Below, one piece after another: positions 53,017 to 62,185 of a stretch of DNA of 64,000 nucleotides. The notes beneath the pieces were generated by a model. It was not told the origin of the DNA. It saw only the letters and a list, made by a program, of their open reading frames with translations, and made no database searches. A program made the position numbers and the translations under genes. Each line of letters begins with the position of its first letter. The stretch's first letter is position 1. This DNA is from an uncultured Flavobacteriaceae bacterium (GTDB lineage: Bacteria > Bacteroidota > Bacteroidia > Flavobacteriales > Flavobacteriaceae), in contig CANMFO010000002.1 in the NCBI GenBank assembly GCA_947497245.1, positions 558,001 through 622,000 on the forward strand. Direction: 5' to 3'.

Positions 53017-53700
53017 GTGTTTAACTTAGCGAATGAAAATACTTTTACTTGGAGCGACAGGAAGAACGGGAAAATTGGTTTTGAAAAAGGCGCTGGAAAT
53101 AGGTTATGAAGTAAGTTGCCTTACCCGAAATCCTGAAAGGATTGAAAAGCAAAATGGATTGACGGTCTTTGAAGGAAACCCGAATGATGAAGCGGACTTG
53201 GAAAAAGCAATTTCTGACTGTAATGCTATAATTAGTGTTTTAAATATTTCAAGAAAATCGGACTTTCCTTGGTCGAGTTTGAGAACACCCAAAAAATATA
53301 TGTCAGATGTTATGAAACTTTTGGTTCCAATGGCAGAAAAACGAAACTTAAGAAGAATTTCCATATGTTCGGCCTGGGGAGTTTCAGATACTAAAAGTGA
53401 CATTCCAAGATGGTTCAAATGGTTCATTGATAAAAGTAATATCGGAATTGCCTATCAAGACCACGAGAGACAGGAAAAAGTAGTAAAAGAATCAAAATTG
53501 AATTGGACTATTGTACGACCAGTGGGACTAACGAATTCAAAGAAAAGAGAAAATATCAAAGAGACCTTTGGGAATAAACCAAAACCAAACCTTATGATTA
53601 GTCGACAAAGTTTGGCAGATTATCTTGTGGGCAGTTTAAAAAGAGAGGACTTGGTTAAACAGGAAATAGTTATATCGAAAGCATAAAAAAACTGAACACA
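53017..53700. repeat. Imperfect inverted repeat flanking the second cassette
   Basis: TGTGTTTAACTT (53017-53028) and the complement of 53689-53700 (TGTGTTCAGTTT) agree at nine of twelve positions and tightly bracket the NAD(P)-binding gene. Confidence 0.4.
53033..53686 (+). CDS. NAD(P)H-binding oxidoreductase (SDR-like)
   Basis: This 217-residue protein has an N-terminal Rossmann motif, LLGATGRTGKLV. The atypical short-chain dehydrogenase pattern of NmrA/NAD(P)H-binding proteins follows (CLTRNPER, VFEGNPND, ISICSAWG, NWTIVRPVGLTN). The substrate is unknown. It is the single gene of the second cassette. Confidence 0.9.
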   Translation: MKILLLGATGRTGKLVLKKALEIGYEVSCLTRNPERIEKQNGLTVFEGNPNDEADLEKAISDCNAIISVLNISRKSDFPWSSLRTPKKYMSDVMKLLVPMAEKRNLRRISICSAWGVSDTKSDIPRWFKWFIDKSNIGIAYQDHERQEKVVKESKLNWTIVRPVGLTNSKKRENIKETFGNKPKPNLMISRQSLADYLVGSLKREDLVKQEIVISKA

Positions 53701-53740
53701 ACAAGGTATAACCGCAATTACGGCATCCCGGTAGCTATCG

Positions 53741-53816
53741 GGATCTGTTTCGGTTTTTGTCGCGTTCCGGCAGATAAGTGTTTAGCATAAAATCGCATTG
53801 GGCGCAAATGCTATGG
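53741..53816. repeat. 75-bp repeat, copy 2
   Basis: It is homologous to 43931-44005, but the inverted arms are less perfect here. It lies just downstream of the second cassette and before the 124-bp repeat copy B. Confidence 0.65.
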
Positions 53817-53910
53817 ATCTTGGCATCATCATTTAGCCGCGTACCACCAACCCAATCCTTAAACATCTTTTGAAGGATGTTCAAGGATTTTTCTTCAATG
53901 AACCCGACAC

Positions 53911-54034
53911 AACCCACCAATAATCCGCGGCCAATTGTTAATTTTTGATTACATCTTCCCACCTATTCCGCTATATGCCCACTTGTTACATGGGTTTTTC
54001 TTTCCAGTCATTTTATCTGCAACTTAATGGGATT
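53911..54034. repeat. 124-bp direct repeat, copy B
   Basis: This is the second copy of the repeat at 51936-52059. The two copies enclose the two single-gene cassettes. With the 75-bp repeat it fills the 411-base gap 53687-54098, which holds no supported gene. Confidence 0.85.
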
Positions 54035-54098
54035 AACCTAATAGGACACCATAAAGCCTATTTCTTGGTGGTGTGACATCCTCCTTTCATTTTTTCAC

Positions 54099-55022
54099 AT
54101 GAAAAAAATCCTCCTTTTAGCAATGGTCATTGCCCAAACGGGCTGTTTTAAGGAAATCGAGATAGCTATTCCTGAAATTGACCCGCTTCCGGTCGCCAAT
54201 GCCATCTTTCAGCCTGACTCCGTCTTTAAGGTAACCCTAAGCAAGACCCGAAAAATATTGTCCAACGATCCCGTAACCGATATGGATAACGCTTTTATCC
54301 GCTTGTCCCAGGGAAATACGGTAATCGATACTTTGGTTTTTCAAGATGGCGCTTATTTTTCAGATCTATTTCCGAGCATAGGCGAGGACTATCGAATAAA
54401 TATTGACATCGAGGGTTTTGAAACTTTACAGGCCAACGACAAAATACCAAAAGCCCCAAATTTGATAAGTGCTTCTTTTAAAGATTCGGTATATACCGAT
54501 TCCGAAGGGTATTTTTTGTCCCAGGCGGAAATCGTCTTTCGGGATGATCCCAACGAAGAGAATTATTACGAGTTGATCTTGGAACAATTGTATGACGAGG
54601 AGGAATGGATACAGCTTTTTGGCATGGTTGTACCATATGCTTCAACGGTCAAAGTCTATTTCGACCTTGAGACCAACGACCTGGTCATTGAAAATGAAGG
54701 TCAATTGGCCCTTTATGCCTTTGAATATCCAGTTTTTAGTGATGAATTGTTCAATGGGGAAACTTATGCGATGCGGGCCAACTATGGATCTACATGGGCC
54801 AGCGCCAATAACCCCAATTCTAATCTGGTGGTTATATTAAGAAGCGTTTCAAAAGATTATTATACCTATAGAAAATCATTGACCGCCCATATAGAAACGC
54901 AGTTCAGCGATGTTTGGGACGGTGTGGTAGAACCAGCTTCGATGTTCACCAATATAAAGAACGGCTACGGCATCTTTGCGGGCTACAGCCAGGTCATCGA
55001 CACCATTTATAAAGAAAACTGA
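54099..55022 (+). CDS. DUF4249 family lipoprotein
   Basis: This 307-residue outer-membrane-associated lipoprotein has the lipobox AQTGC (Cys16). The DUF4249 pattern is visible: LPVANAIFQPDSVFKVTLSK near the start, DIEGFETLQANDKIP, and a late SVSKDYYTYRKSLTAH. It is paired with a TonB-dependent receptor starting 11 bases later, the normal arrangement for DUF4249 genes. It probably assists substrate capture. This is the first host-like gene after the island. Confidence 0.92.
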   Translation: MKKILLLAMVIAQTGCFKEIEIAIPEIDPLPVANAIFQPDSVFKVTLSKTRKILSNDPVTDMDNAFIRLSQGNTVIDTLVFQDGAYFSDLFPSIGEDYRINIDIEGFETLQANDKIPKAPNLISASFKDSVYTDSEGYFLSQAEIVFRDDPNEENYYELILEQLYDEEEWIQLFGMVVPYASTVKVYFDLETNDLVIENEGQLALYAFEYPVFSDELFNGETYAMRANYGSTWASANNPNSNLVVILRSVSKDYYTYRKSLTAHIETQFSDVWDGVVEPASMFTNIKNGYGIFAGYSQVIDTIYKEN

Positions 55023-55033
55023 CCCCTGATTCG

Positions 55034-57394
55034 ATGAAGAACATTCTGACCATCCTGCTCCTTTCCGCCTCCTGTATGGGCATCAAGGCCCAAAACATTA
55101 CCATTAGCGGCCATATCTACGATGCCGAAACGGGCGAGCGCCTTATAGGGGCCGGTATCCAGGACAACACTTCCAGGCACGGTGCCATCAGCAACGATTA
55201 TGGGTTTTACAGCCTGTCCCTTCCCAAATCGGAATCCACCGTGCTCGTGGTGTCCTATCTGGGCTATCATGTGATCAGGGAAAAGGTCTTTCCCACAGAC
55301 GATCAAAAATTGGACCTCTACCTGTTTTCCAAAAATTATGTACTGGAGGAAGTGCAGCTTACCGCCACCCGGGAGGTCCCGATCCAAAAAAGGAACGAGA
55401 TAGGGGTGTTGGGCATCCCGGTAAAGCAGATCAAGGCACTGCCCGCACTGGGGGGAGAGGTCGATGTGCTGAAGGCGATACAATTGATGCCGGGGGTGCA
55501 ATCGGGCAACGAAGGTTCCAGCGGACTGTACGTAAGGGGTGGAAGCCCCGATCAAAACCTGGTGCTTTTGGACGATGTGCCCCTGTATTACGTGAACCAT
55601 CTGGGCGGGTTTGTCTCCACCTTCAATATCGATGCCATCAATACCGTGAAACTGATAAAGGGAGGGTTCCCCGCGCGTTTCGGCGGTCGTCTGTCATCGG
55701 TACTCGATATCCGTATGAAGGACGGTAATGGGAAAAAGTTCCAGGGCAGCGGCACCATTGGCATGGCCGCATCCAAAATAGCGGTGGAGGGGCCAATAAA
55801 AAAGGACACCACTTCCTTTATCTTTTCCGCGCGCCGTATGTTGTACGACCTATTGACAAGGCCCCTCAGCAAAGCGGCCTTTAACGGGGTGTCCCTGGGC
55901 TATACCTTTTACGACCTCAACGCCAAGGTGAACCACAGGTTTTCGGAGCGCGATAGGATATTCCTAAGTGCCTATTTGGGGAACGATCGCTCCATCGCCC
56001 GAAAAAAGGGAGAGGATGCCTTTAAGAACACTTTGGAATGGGGCAACAACCTTGTGGCCTTAAGGTGGAACCACCTTTATGGTCAAAAACTGTTCGGCAA
56101 TGTTACCTTGTCCTATACCCGTTACCGATTTAGGACCGGGACCAGCGGAACCTTTGTGAACGACCAGGAAACTTTTGAATCCTCTAGGCGTTTCCTGTCC
56201 GGCATATATGATCTGGGCCTAAAGGCAGATTTTGAATATTTCGTTGGCCCCGGTTACAAGTTGAAGTTCGGGGCAAACAGCATCTACCATACTTTTAAGC
56301 CCGGCGCAACAAGGAGCAGAACCCGTACCAATGGCCAAAGCACCTTGGACAACGAGTTCGGCAATCGCGATGTCCTTGCCTGGGAGAACGCGGGGTATAT
56401 GGAGCACGAGATCAGGCTGGGAGACCGCATCCAAACCAATTTGGGTTTTCGTACTTCGGTATACCATGTGAATGGCGGGGACTATGCATCCTGGGAACCC
56501 AGGATCTTGGCCAGCTATCTGTTAACGGAGGATATGTCCGTCAAGGCCGCCTATTCCAGAATGCAGCAAAACGTACATTTGTTGACCAACTCGGGCATCG
56601 GCTTTCCCACGGACCTCTGGGTCCCGGCAACGGACGGGGTGGCCCCGCAAAGATCCCAACAGTGGTCCATTGGCATGGCAAGGTCTTTGGACCATGGCAT
56701 CTATGAACTCAGTGCCGAGGCGTACTACAAAAGCATGCGGAACCTGATCGAATACGAAGAGGGCGCCACCTTTTTGGGAACCTCCTCCAATTGGGAGAAT
56801 TTGGTAGAGGGCGATGGGGACGGAACCTCCTATGGGCTGGAACTACTGTTGCAAAAAAAGGAGGGGAGGACCACCGGATGGATCGGGTACACCTGGTCCA
56901 GGACCGATCGGCAATTTGACAACATAAACGGTGGCAAGGCCTTTCCCTATCGGTATGACAGAAGGCACGATGCAAGTGTGGTGGTCACCCACCAACTGAA
57001 GGAGCATATAGATGTCGCCGCGACATGGGTCTATGGCACCGGCAGCGCCTTTACCCTGCCCATAGGGAAATACGATATCATAGATGAATCCAGTTTCTAC
57101 GGTGATGGTACCTCCGAAGTGTTCATCTATGGCGAGCGCAACGCCAACAGGATGCGGGCCTTCCACAAACTGGACGTGGGGATCCATTTCCGCAAAAAGA
57201 AAAAATGGGGTGAACGCAGTTGGAACCTGAGCATCTATAACCTCTACGCCCGCCAAAACCCCTACTTCTATTTTGTCGATGAAGAAGTTCAGCAAGATCG
57301 TCAAGGTAATAACATAGGTGAACCAAGAACATTTATTGCACAACAGAGCCTTTTTCCCATTTTGCCATCCGTGGGGTACAGTTTTAGGTTTTGA
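55034..57394 (+). CDS. TonB-dependent receptor with carboxypeptidase-like N-terminal domain
   Basis: This 786-residue outer-membrane receptor has a signal peptide (about 1-18). A CarboxypepD_reg-like domain (about 22-110) is followed by a plug domain with VKQIKALPALGGEVDVLKAI and SGLYVRGGSPDQNLVLLDDVP. A beta barrel closes with the terminal aromatic residue of YSFRF. Length is complete. It pairs with the upstream DUF4249 lipoprotein. The transported substrate is unknown. Confidence 0.96.
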   Translation: MKNILTILLLSASCMGIKAQNITISGHIYDAETGERLIGAGIQDNTSRHGAISNDYGFYSLSLPKSESTVLVVSYLGYHVIREKVFPTDDQKLDLYLFSKNYVLEEVQLTATREVPIQKRNEIGVLGIPVKQIKALPALGGEVDVLKAIQLMPGVQSGNEGSSGLYVRGGSPDQNLVLLDDVPLYYVNHLGGFVSTFNIDAINTVKLIKGGFPARFGGRLSSVLDIRMKDGNGKKFQGSGTIGMAASKIAVEGPIKKDTTSFIFSARRMLYDLLTRPLSKAAFNGVSLGYTFYDLNAKVNHRFSERDRIFLSAYLGNDRSIARKKGEDAFKNTLEWGNNLVALRWNHLYGQKLFGNVTLSYTRYRFRTGTSGTFVNDQETFESSRRFLSGIYDLGLKADFEYFVGPGYKLKFGANSIYHTFKPGATRSRTRTNGQSTLDNEFGNRDVLAWENAGYMEHEIRLGDRIQTNLGFRTSVYHVNGGDYASWEPRILASYLLTEDMSVKAAYSRMQQNVHLLTNSGIGFPTDLWVPATDGVAPQRSQQWSIGMARSLDHGIYELSAEAYYKSMRNLIEYEEGATFLGTSSNWENLVEGDGDGTSYGLELLLQKKEGRTTGWIGYTWSRTDRQFDNINGGKAFPYRYDRRHDASVVVTHQLKEHIDVAATWVYGTGSAFTLPIGKYDIIDESSFYGDGTSEVFIYGERNANRMRAFHKLDVGIHFRKKKKWGERSWNLSIYNLYARQNPYFYFVDEEVQQDRQGNNIGEPRTFIAQQSLFPILPSVGYSFRF

Positions 57395-57529
57395 GGGGCT
57401 ATTTTAAGAAAAGGGGCCTAGGCAAATGCAAGTACCCATGAATTGGTTACGTTTTAGGTTTTGCAAATTTGGCCATTATTTGTTGGCATGGAAAAGTTCT
57501 AATTTACCATATAACCCGCTTACTAATTT

Positions 57530-58720
57530 TTAATGCAATAACAGCGTCAAGAATTTAGAAATAAGTTCCTCGGAAATTTCAAGAACCGCTCCAATAAGCA
57601 CCGGTAAAAAAATGCTCAAAAAAGTGGTACGGTATCTAAGATTGTAAGGCCAGTTATTAAGTTTTTCCAACTCCTCCTCTATTTTCAACAGTTTTTGATA
57701 GTGCGTATCCAATACCTCAATTTCGTCCTTTACCTTTACACCCTCATCTGACTTTTGAATCACTTTTTGCCGAATATGGTCCAGTTTGCGCTTAATTTTT
57801 AATTGCTCAAAAAGTTTGTACTCCATCAAAATCTTACTTATCCTCTTCGCCGGTAAAAAGAATATTATACCTGCCATTAGAAAAGGGAATATACGCCAAA
57901 AAACATGCAATGCCCTGGTATATGGATTTATGGGATCGGTATGCAAAAAGGTCCAATCAAACAGCTGAAGAAAGAAAAAGATGAATATTCCAATGGCGAT
58001 GAAGTGAAGTGAAAAAATCAACAAAATATTACCTATAATCAAGGTCCCCGCGCACCTGTCAGGATAAAAATAACGAAGATGAAAATCTTCTTTAAATGAA
58101 ATGTTTTTTATCATTCCAACAATTATTGTGGTTTGATTGACCGTAATTCCGCCAATAAATCCTATAGCAAATACTTGAAAAAGAAAAGAAGCCAACAGCC
58201 AGTATTGTTCATTGGAAAGATAATTTACTCCCAATACCAAAGCGATTGAACAATTAATAATTCCAAAGAGCATTCCAAAATAAAAAGTTCTGGTACCAAG
58301 AAATCTCTGTTCCAAAACACCTAGATATTTATCCACAATATCAACATCCCTGTTGTTGGTGATAGAGATAAGGTTCACTATGAACTCCCTTAATTTATCC
58401 GTTGCCGTAAGCAACAGGAAGAGCCCAATAGCATTCATGATAGCCAGAAAATAGGAGAAGTCATGTACTATCGAAAATGAAGTCGAGTTCTCTTCGATCA
58501 AAGCGGCGGCCAAATGAATCAGAAATAGTGATAATCCGTAAAAGCAGGCAAAGGTTATATAATCCAATCCTAAATAGCGCTGTAGTCTTTCATAAAACGA
58601 AAGGTACTCAATATCAAGCCTTTCCCTCAATCTTCTTTTGAACTGGAGGCTTTCTTCCTCAAACTCCTCAAATTTTTTAAACTCATCCCCTAAGTGCATC
58701 TCCTTCTTGATTTTCAACAT
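57530..58720 (-). CDS. Polytopic membrane protein of the trypsin/endonuclease operon
   Basis: This 396-residue protein has a charged N terminus, about six membrane helices between residues 50 and 300, a long coiled coil (about 300-350) and a final hydrophobic helix. No family was recognised. It is the third gene of an operon after the CBS-like and protease-nuclease genes, 50 bases downstream of the latter. It could be a channel or membrane effector. Start Met8 is an alternative. Confidence 0.75.
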   Translation of the reverse strand: MLKIKKEMHLGDEFKKFEEFEEESLQFKRRLRERLDIEYLSFYERLQRYLGLDYITFACFYGLSLFLIHLAAALIEENSTSFSIVHDFSYFLAIMNAIGLFLLLTATDKLREFIVNLISITNNRDVDIVDKYLGVLEQRFLGTRTFYFGMLFGIINCSIALVLGVNYLSNEQYWLLASFLFQVFAIGFIGGITVNQTTIIVGMIKNISFKEDFHLRYFYPDRCAGTLIIGNILLIFSLHFIAIGIFIFFFLQLFDWTFLHTDPINPYTRALHVFWRIFPFLMAGIIFFLPAKRISKILMEYKLFEQLKIKRKLDHIRQKVIQKSDEGVKVKDEIEVLDTHYQKLLKIEEELEKLNNWPYNLRYRTTFLSIFLPVLIGAVLEISEELISKFLTLLLH

Positions 58721-58770
58721 TCAACAAACCTAAAACCCAATCCATATTCCATATCGCATTCGCTAATTGC

Positions 58771-61005
58771 TCATTTTACTCCCGGCAAGAAATCCACTTT
58801 GTCAACCCATTCTGGAAAATCAATAAATGGATTGCGATTTCCCTGGATGTCGAAAATGGCCTCATTCCTATGACGTTCGTAAGGCGTGGGAGGCTGATTC
58901 TTGGACCAAGAAATCAGTGTTTTGATGGCATTCGCATCGTAATGCTGCTTTGAAAGTTTATGCTTATGGGCGACAATGAAATACAGGGTTGCCCGGGCGA
59001 CCAAACCTTTATTGTTCTTTGGTTCGAAAAATTTGTCTGTGCGTTTACCTCCAACTTCCATATAAATAGGCAAGCTATCGGGCCCCTCTTGTCCCGAATT
59101 ACCCAAATCGCGATAGGGTCGATTGCTTCTGTAATTATTGGTCCCGCCTTCAGCCGTTATTAGGTGGTGCAAGTCACTTACCCCTAAATGATCATGGTTG
59201 AACAGGGATTTGGGGACAATATGTTCACAGTTCAAATACTGATTGTTGGAAAATCGTCCTGGAAGAGGAACATCCAAGTCCAATGCCTGGATGAGGTCTT
59301 TGAGCATCAACTGTTCCGGGGCGATGATTGCCTGGGTGTAGACTCCCTTTAGCATTCGGTCTTCCTGTAGATCAACCCACGTATATAAATGTGCCCTTGC
59401 TCTGGCATACGAAAGATTACTTTCCTCAACAAGGGTATCCAAGGAAATACGATCAAATAGGCTTTCCAAATCAATCTCCATGTCGGGGAAACGTGTGGCC
59501 AATTGAAGGCTTCCCGAAAGAAGGTCTTGAAGGGTTTCATAACACTGCTTTTCAGAAAGTGCATTATCGTCCACTTTTTGGATGATATCTCCGTAATAGG
59601 ATTTCTTGTTGACCATGATTTCGGATTCTTCCGGTAAATAGGCCGTATTTCTAGCTTTTTCCAAAAAGAGCAGTGCCTTGAACACACTTTTCTGTGAGTT
59701 CAATTTCTTATTGAACAGTTCCAATTTCATATCATCACCATCCTTTCTATTAGCTATAGAATCCGAAGAAACGTCGGCACCCATTGGATATGTGGAGGTG
59801 GATGGTCCACCATACGAGGTGTTCCCTATATTGATATTGAGATTAACTGGGGCACCTGAAAACGGAAGCGATGTGGTATCTTGGGAAACCAAGGCCCTCT
59901 GCCTATAAGGCTTGACCTTCAATTCGTTGGAAGTTGTGGACCCCGCTTGCAACAGCTCCTCGATCAATGCTTGATCAGTAATGGAGCGGCCTTCTTTCAT
60001 GGTATTGATATGGTTCACGATCGCGCTGATCCGCATACCCACGTTGACACGCACTTCCTTATTGAACTCAGAAACCATTTCGGGATGATTGTCGTACATA
60101 TGCTGCAAAAAGAGTTTTTTTTGTTCTTTATCCGTGATTTCCGTGGAGGCATAGTGTAAAGCTACCAACTCCCATTGGTCATTGAGCATGGGGGAACCAC
60201 TGGAGCCCGACTGCGTATCCGTCATATAAAATATCCTGATCAAGGATTCATCATGTGTAATCATCAAATTCTTGCGAAAGGTAGCCTGTTGGGGTTTGCC
60301 CTGTGGATGGTGTATAATATTCAAGCGTTCTCCCTTTGTAGCCTTTCCCGTATCCTCAATCAAACTTATCTGGCCAAAGCTCGTTAAATCCTGACCTTTC
60401 GAATTCATACTTTCCACAGCTACCAAGGTATAGTCAAAGTCCTCACCTCCCGTCATAAAAAAACGCTCTGGTTGAAGCCGAAATTCATTGATTTCAATGG
60501 GCTTTCCACTATGATAAACCAAATAATCGAACTGAACCGCACAACGTTCCGCCTCCATGGCGTCGGGCAGTACATGATTATTGGTCATCAAAAGATTGGG
60601 AGAAACCATAAATCCTGTAGCCAAGGGTTCACGGGTTTCCCGCTGCACAATCCTGCCCACGCAATTTGCAACCTGAGATCCCCTATGCAAAAAGTTGGAA
60701 GACACCATATCATCGGAACCAACAATTCCTTCCCTGATAAGTTGATCGCTTTTTTGGAGCATGGACGAAATTGAGCTGCTGTCTTTCTCCACTTCCGCCC
60801 GTGAAATCTGATCAAAAAGCAACATCACTTCCTTTGCCCTGGTTCTGTCCCCTTTCCTTTTCAGCCTCTTTATCGTATTTTGATGGGACGTAAGTTCAGT
60901 CCATTTATTTTCAACCAATTTTCCAAGTATTTCCGTTATAACGGGCGCACTCTTTTCAATAACGTAGTCGATGCTGTTCTGACGGTCCTTATTAATGCTT
61001 TTCAT
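58771..61005 (-). CDS. Trypsin-like protease fused to endonuclease I
   Basis: This is a 744-residue cytoplasmic protein without a signal peptide. The N-terminal helical part (about 1-110) precedes a trypsin-like serine protease domain (about 115-290). Its triad is His144 (TNNHVL), Asp191 (EDFDYTLV) and Ser269 (SGSSGSPM). A variable linker reaches about 425 and a helical part about 580. The C terminus is an endonuclease I domain: CEHIVPKSLF (593-602), DLHHL (611-615), NNYRSN, and RN...QGNRNPFIDFPE (713-732). The fusion of a protease and a nuclease in one chain suggests a defence effector. Confidence 0.85.
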   Translation of the reverse strand: MKSINKDRQNSIDYVIEKSAPVITEILGKLVENKWTELTSHQNTIKRLKRKGDRTRAKEVMLLFDQISRAEVEKDSSSISSMLQKSDQLIREGIVGSDDMVSSNFLHRGSQVANCVGRIVQRETREPLATGFMVSPNLLMTNNHVLPDAMEAERCAVQFDYLVYHSGKPIEINEFRLQPERFFMTGGEDFDYTLVAVESMNSKGQDLTSFGQISLIEDTGKATKGERLNIIHHPQGKPQQATFRKNLMITHDESLIRIFYMTDTQSGSSGSPMLNDQWELVALHYASTEITDKEQKKLFLQHMYDNHPEMVSEFNKEVRVNVGMRISAIVNHINTMKEGRSITDQALIEELLQAGSTTSNELKVKPYRQRALVSQDTTSLPFSGAPVNLNINIGNTSYGGPSTSTYPMGADVSSDSIANRKDGDDMKLELFNKKLNSQKSVFKALLFLEKARNTAYLPEESEIMVNKKSYYGDIIQKVDDNALSEKQCYETLQDLLSGSLQLATRFPDMEIDLESLFDRISLDTLVEESNLSYARARAHLYTWVDLQEDRMLKGVYTQAIIAPEQLMLKDLIQALDLDVPLPGRFSNNQYLNCEHIVPKSLFNHDHLGVSDLHHLITAEGGTNNYRSNRPYRDLGNSGQEGPDSLPIYMEVGGKRTDKFFEPKNNKGLVARATLYFIVAHKHKLSKQHYDANAIKTLISWSKNQPPTPYERHRNEAIFDIQGNRNPFIDFPEWVDKVDFLPGVK

Positions 61006-61040
61006 GGGTTTTACTTTTAGGTTCAGTACTCAACAGTTCT

Positions 61041-61736
61041 TCACATCTTCTTGGAATTAATGTACCTTAATATCAGAGTGTCCGTTAGCCAGCCCACAAG
61101 TTCGTTATTGGTATTTTCAATGAAAACATCCTTACAATCCGGGTTATCGTTCATTTTCCGTCTCACATTTTCTAGAATCTCTGTTTCATTGACCCAAATG
61201 ACCTGTTCCACGATAGATTTGTATTTTGGATCAGCTACAAAAGCCGACATTTTTGTTGAGGGGTCCAGTAACTGCATTTGGTTCTCTTGGTCCATTTTGG
61301 GCTTGCTCAGTAAGGATTCATGAATCATGTACTTTACGCGTCCATCTTCTCCCAAGATGGGAAGCCTGGATTTGTTCACCTGTAATAAGAACGTAATTAC
61401 ATCCTTAACGGTTTGATCTTTCACTTCTTTCCATGTTTTGAGCACCATTGTCTTTTTGGCGATCATAATCTGGTTCACCGCAACATTATCCAAAACATCT
61501 GGCGTTAGCCTATCGATTAAATGTTCATAGCGTTTACTTGCCGCCTCATAATTTTCTTTTCCAAAATAAAACGCCAGTACCACCCCGACCCAGGTACCCA
61601 CCATGGGCAGTATGGACGAAAACACTTCTGGTGCTTCCTTGCCATCGACCCAAATAACAGCAATCCCAAGGATGGCTAAAATTGCAATGGAAATGATAAA
61701 TACGATAAGTCCCAGTCTTTCTCTAAAATTGTCCAT
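61041..61736 (-). CDS. Membrane protein with CBS-like domains
   Basis: This 231-residue protein has two N-terminal membrane helices (about 9-30 and 40-60), then a short coiled stretch and a CBS-pair-like region. The first CBS unit includes VKDVITFLLQVNKSRLPILGEDGRVKYMI, the second ILENVRRKMNDNPDCKDVFIENTNNELVGWLTD. CBS pairs usually bind adenine nucleotides. It is the first gene of the operon with the protease-nuclease and may act as its sensor. Confidence 0.78.
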   Translation of the reverse strand: MDNFRERLGLIVFIISIAILAILGIAVIWVDGKEAPEVFSSILPMVGTWVGVVLAFYFGKENYEAASKRYEHLIDRLTPDVLDNVAVNQIMIAKKTMVLKTWKEVKDQTVKDVITFLLQVNKSRLPILGEDGRVKYMIHESLLSKPKMDQENQMQLLDPSTKMSAFVADPKYKSIVEQVIWVNETEILENVRRKMNDNPDCKDVFIENTNNELVGWLTDTLILRYINSKKM

Positions 61737-62185
61737 AAGTCAAGTCTTTTAAATTATTAATAACCAGCAGCTTAAGGAATCAAATTCAGATAAAAGTCGT
61801 ATTGCCAAGGTAATCGAACACCTATCGACATGGAGAAAATGGAGAACACTTAAGGTATGAAATTGCCTTTACAACCAATTACAGAAAAACCTTAAAAAAA
61901 CTAGGTTTTTTCTGCAATTTTGGACTGAATATGAAAAAAGGCACCTATTCAGTGAGCAAGACGTATTAAACACCTTGAAGGTCACCGTGCTTGCTCACCC
62001 ATGCCTCATCTCGCCCATTGCTCTCGCAATGTCGGACTGAAAATGTCCCCGGACATTTTCTTGATACTCGGTCGTCTTCGGGGTGCTAAGGCGGGAAAGG
62101 ATATGGAGGTTTTGAAGGATAAACCATTAATGAAAATAGAAAACTTTGTAGTACAAGGGTTTTCCCATTTTGAAATAGGACCGGA
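61737..62185. other. Non-coding gap with an inverted repeat
   Basis: No supported gene lies here. GAAAATGTCC (62039-62048) and GGACATTTTC (62051-62060) form a perfect 10-bp inverted repeat with a two-base spacer. The block ACCTATTCAGTGAG (61943-61956) differs by one base from 38597-38610 next to tmRNA. Confidence 0.6.

Noticed and set aside
54035-54098. Far attachment site with a copy of the tmRNA 3' end
   Set aside because: The sequence after repeat copy B was read for the tmRNA T-arm and acceptor sequence and nothing similar was found.
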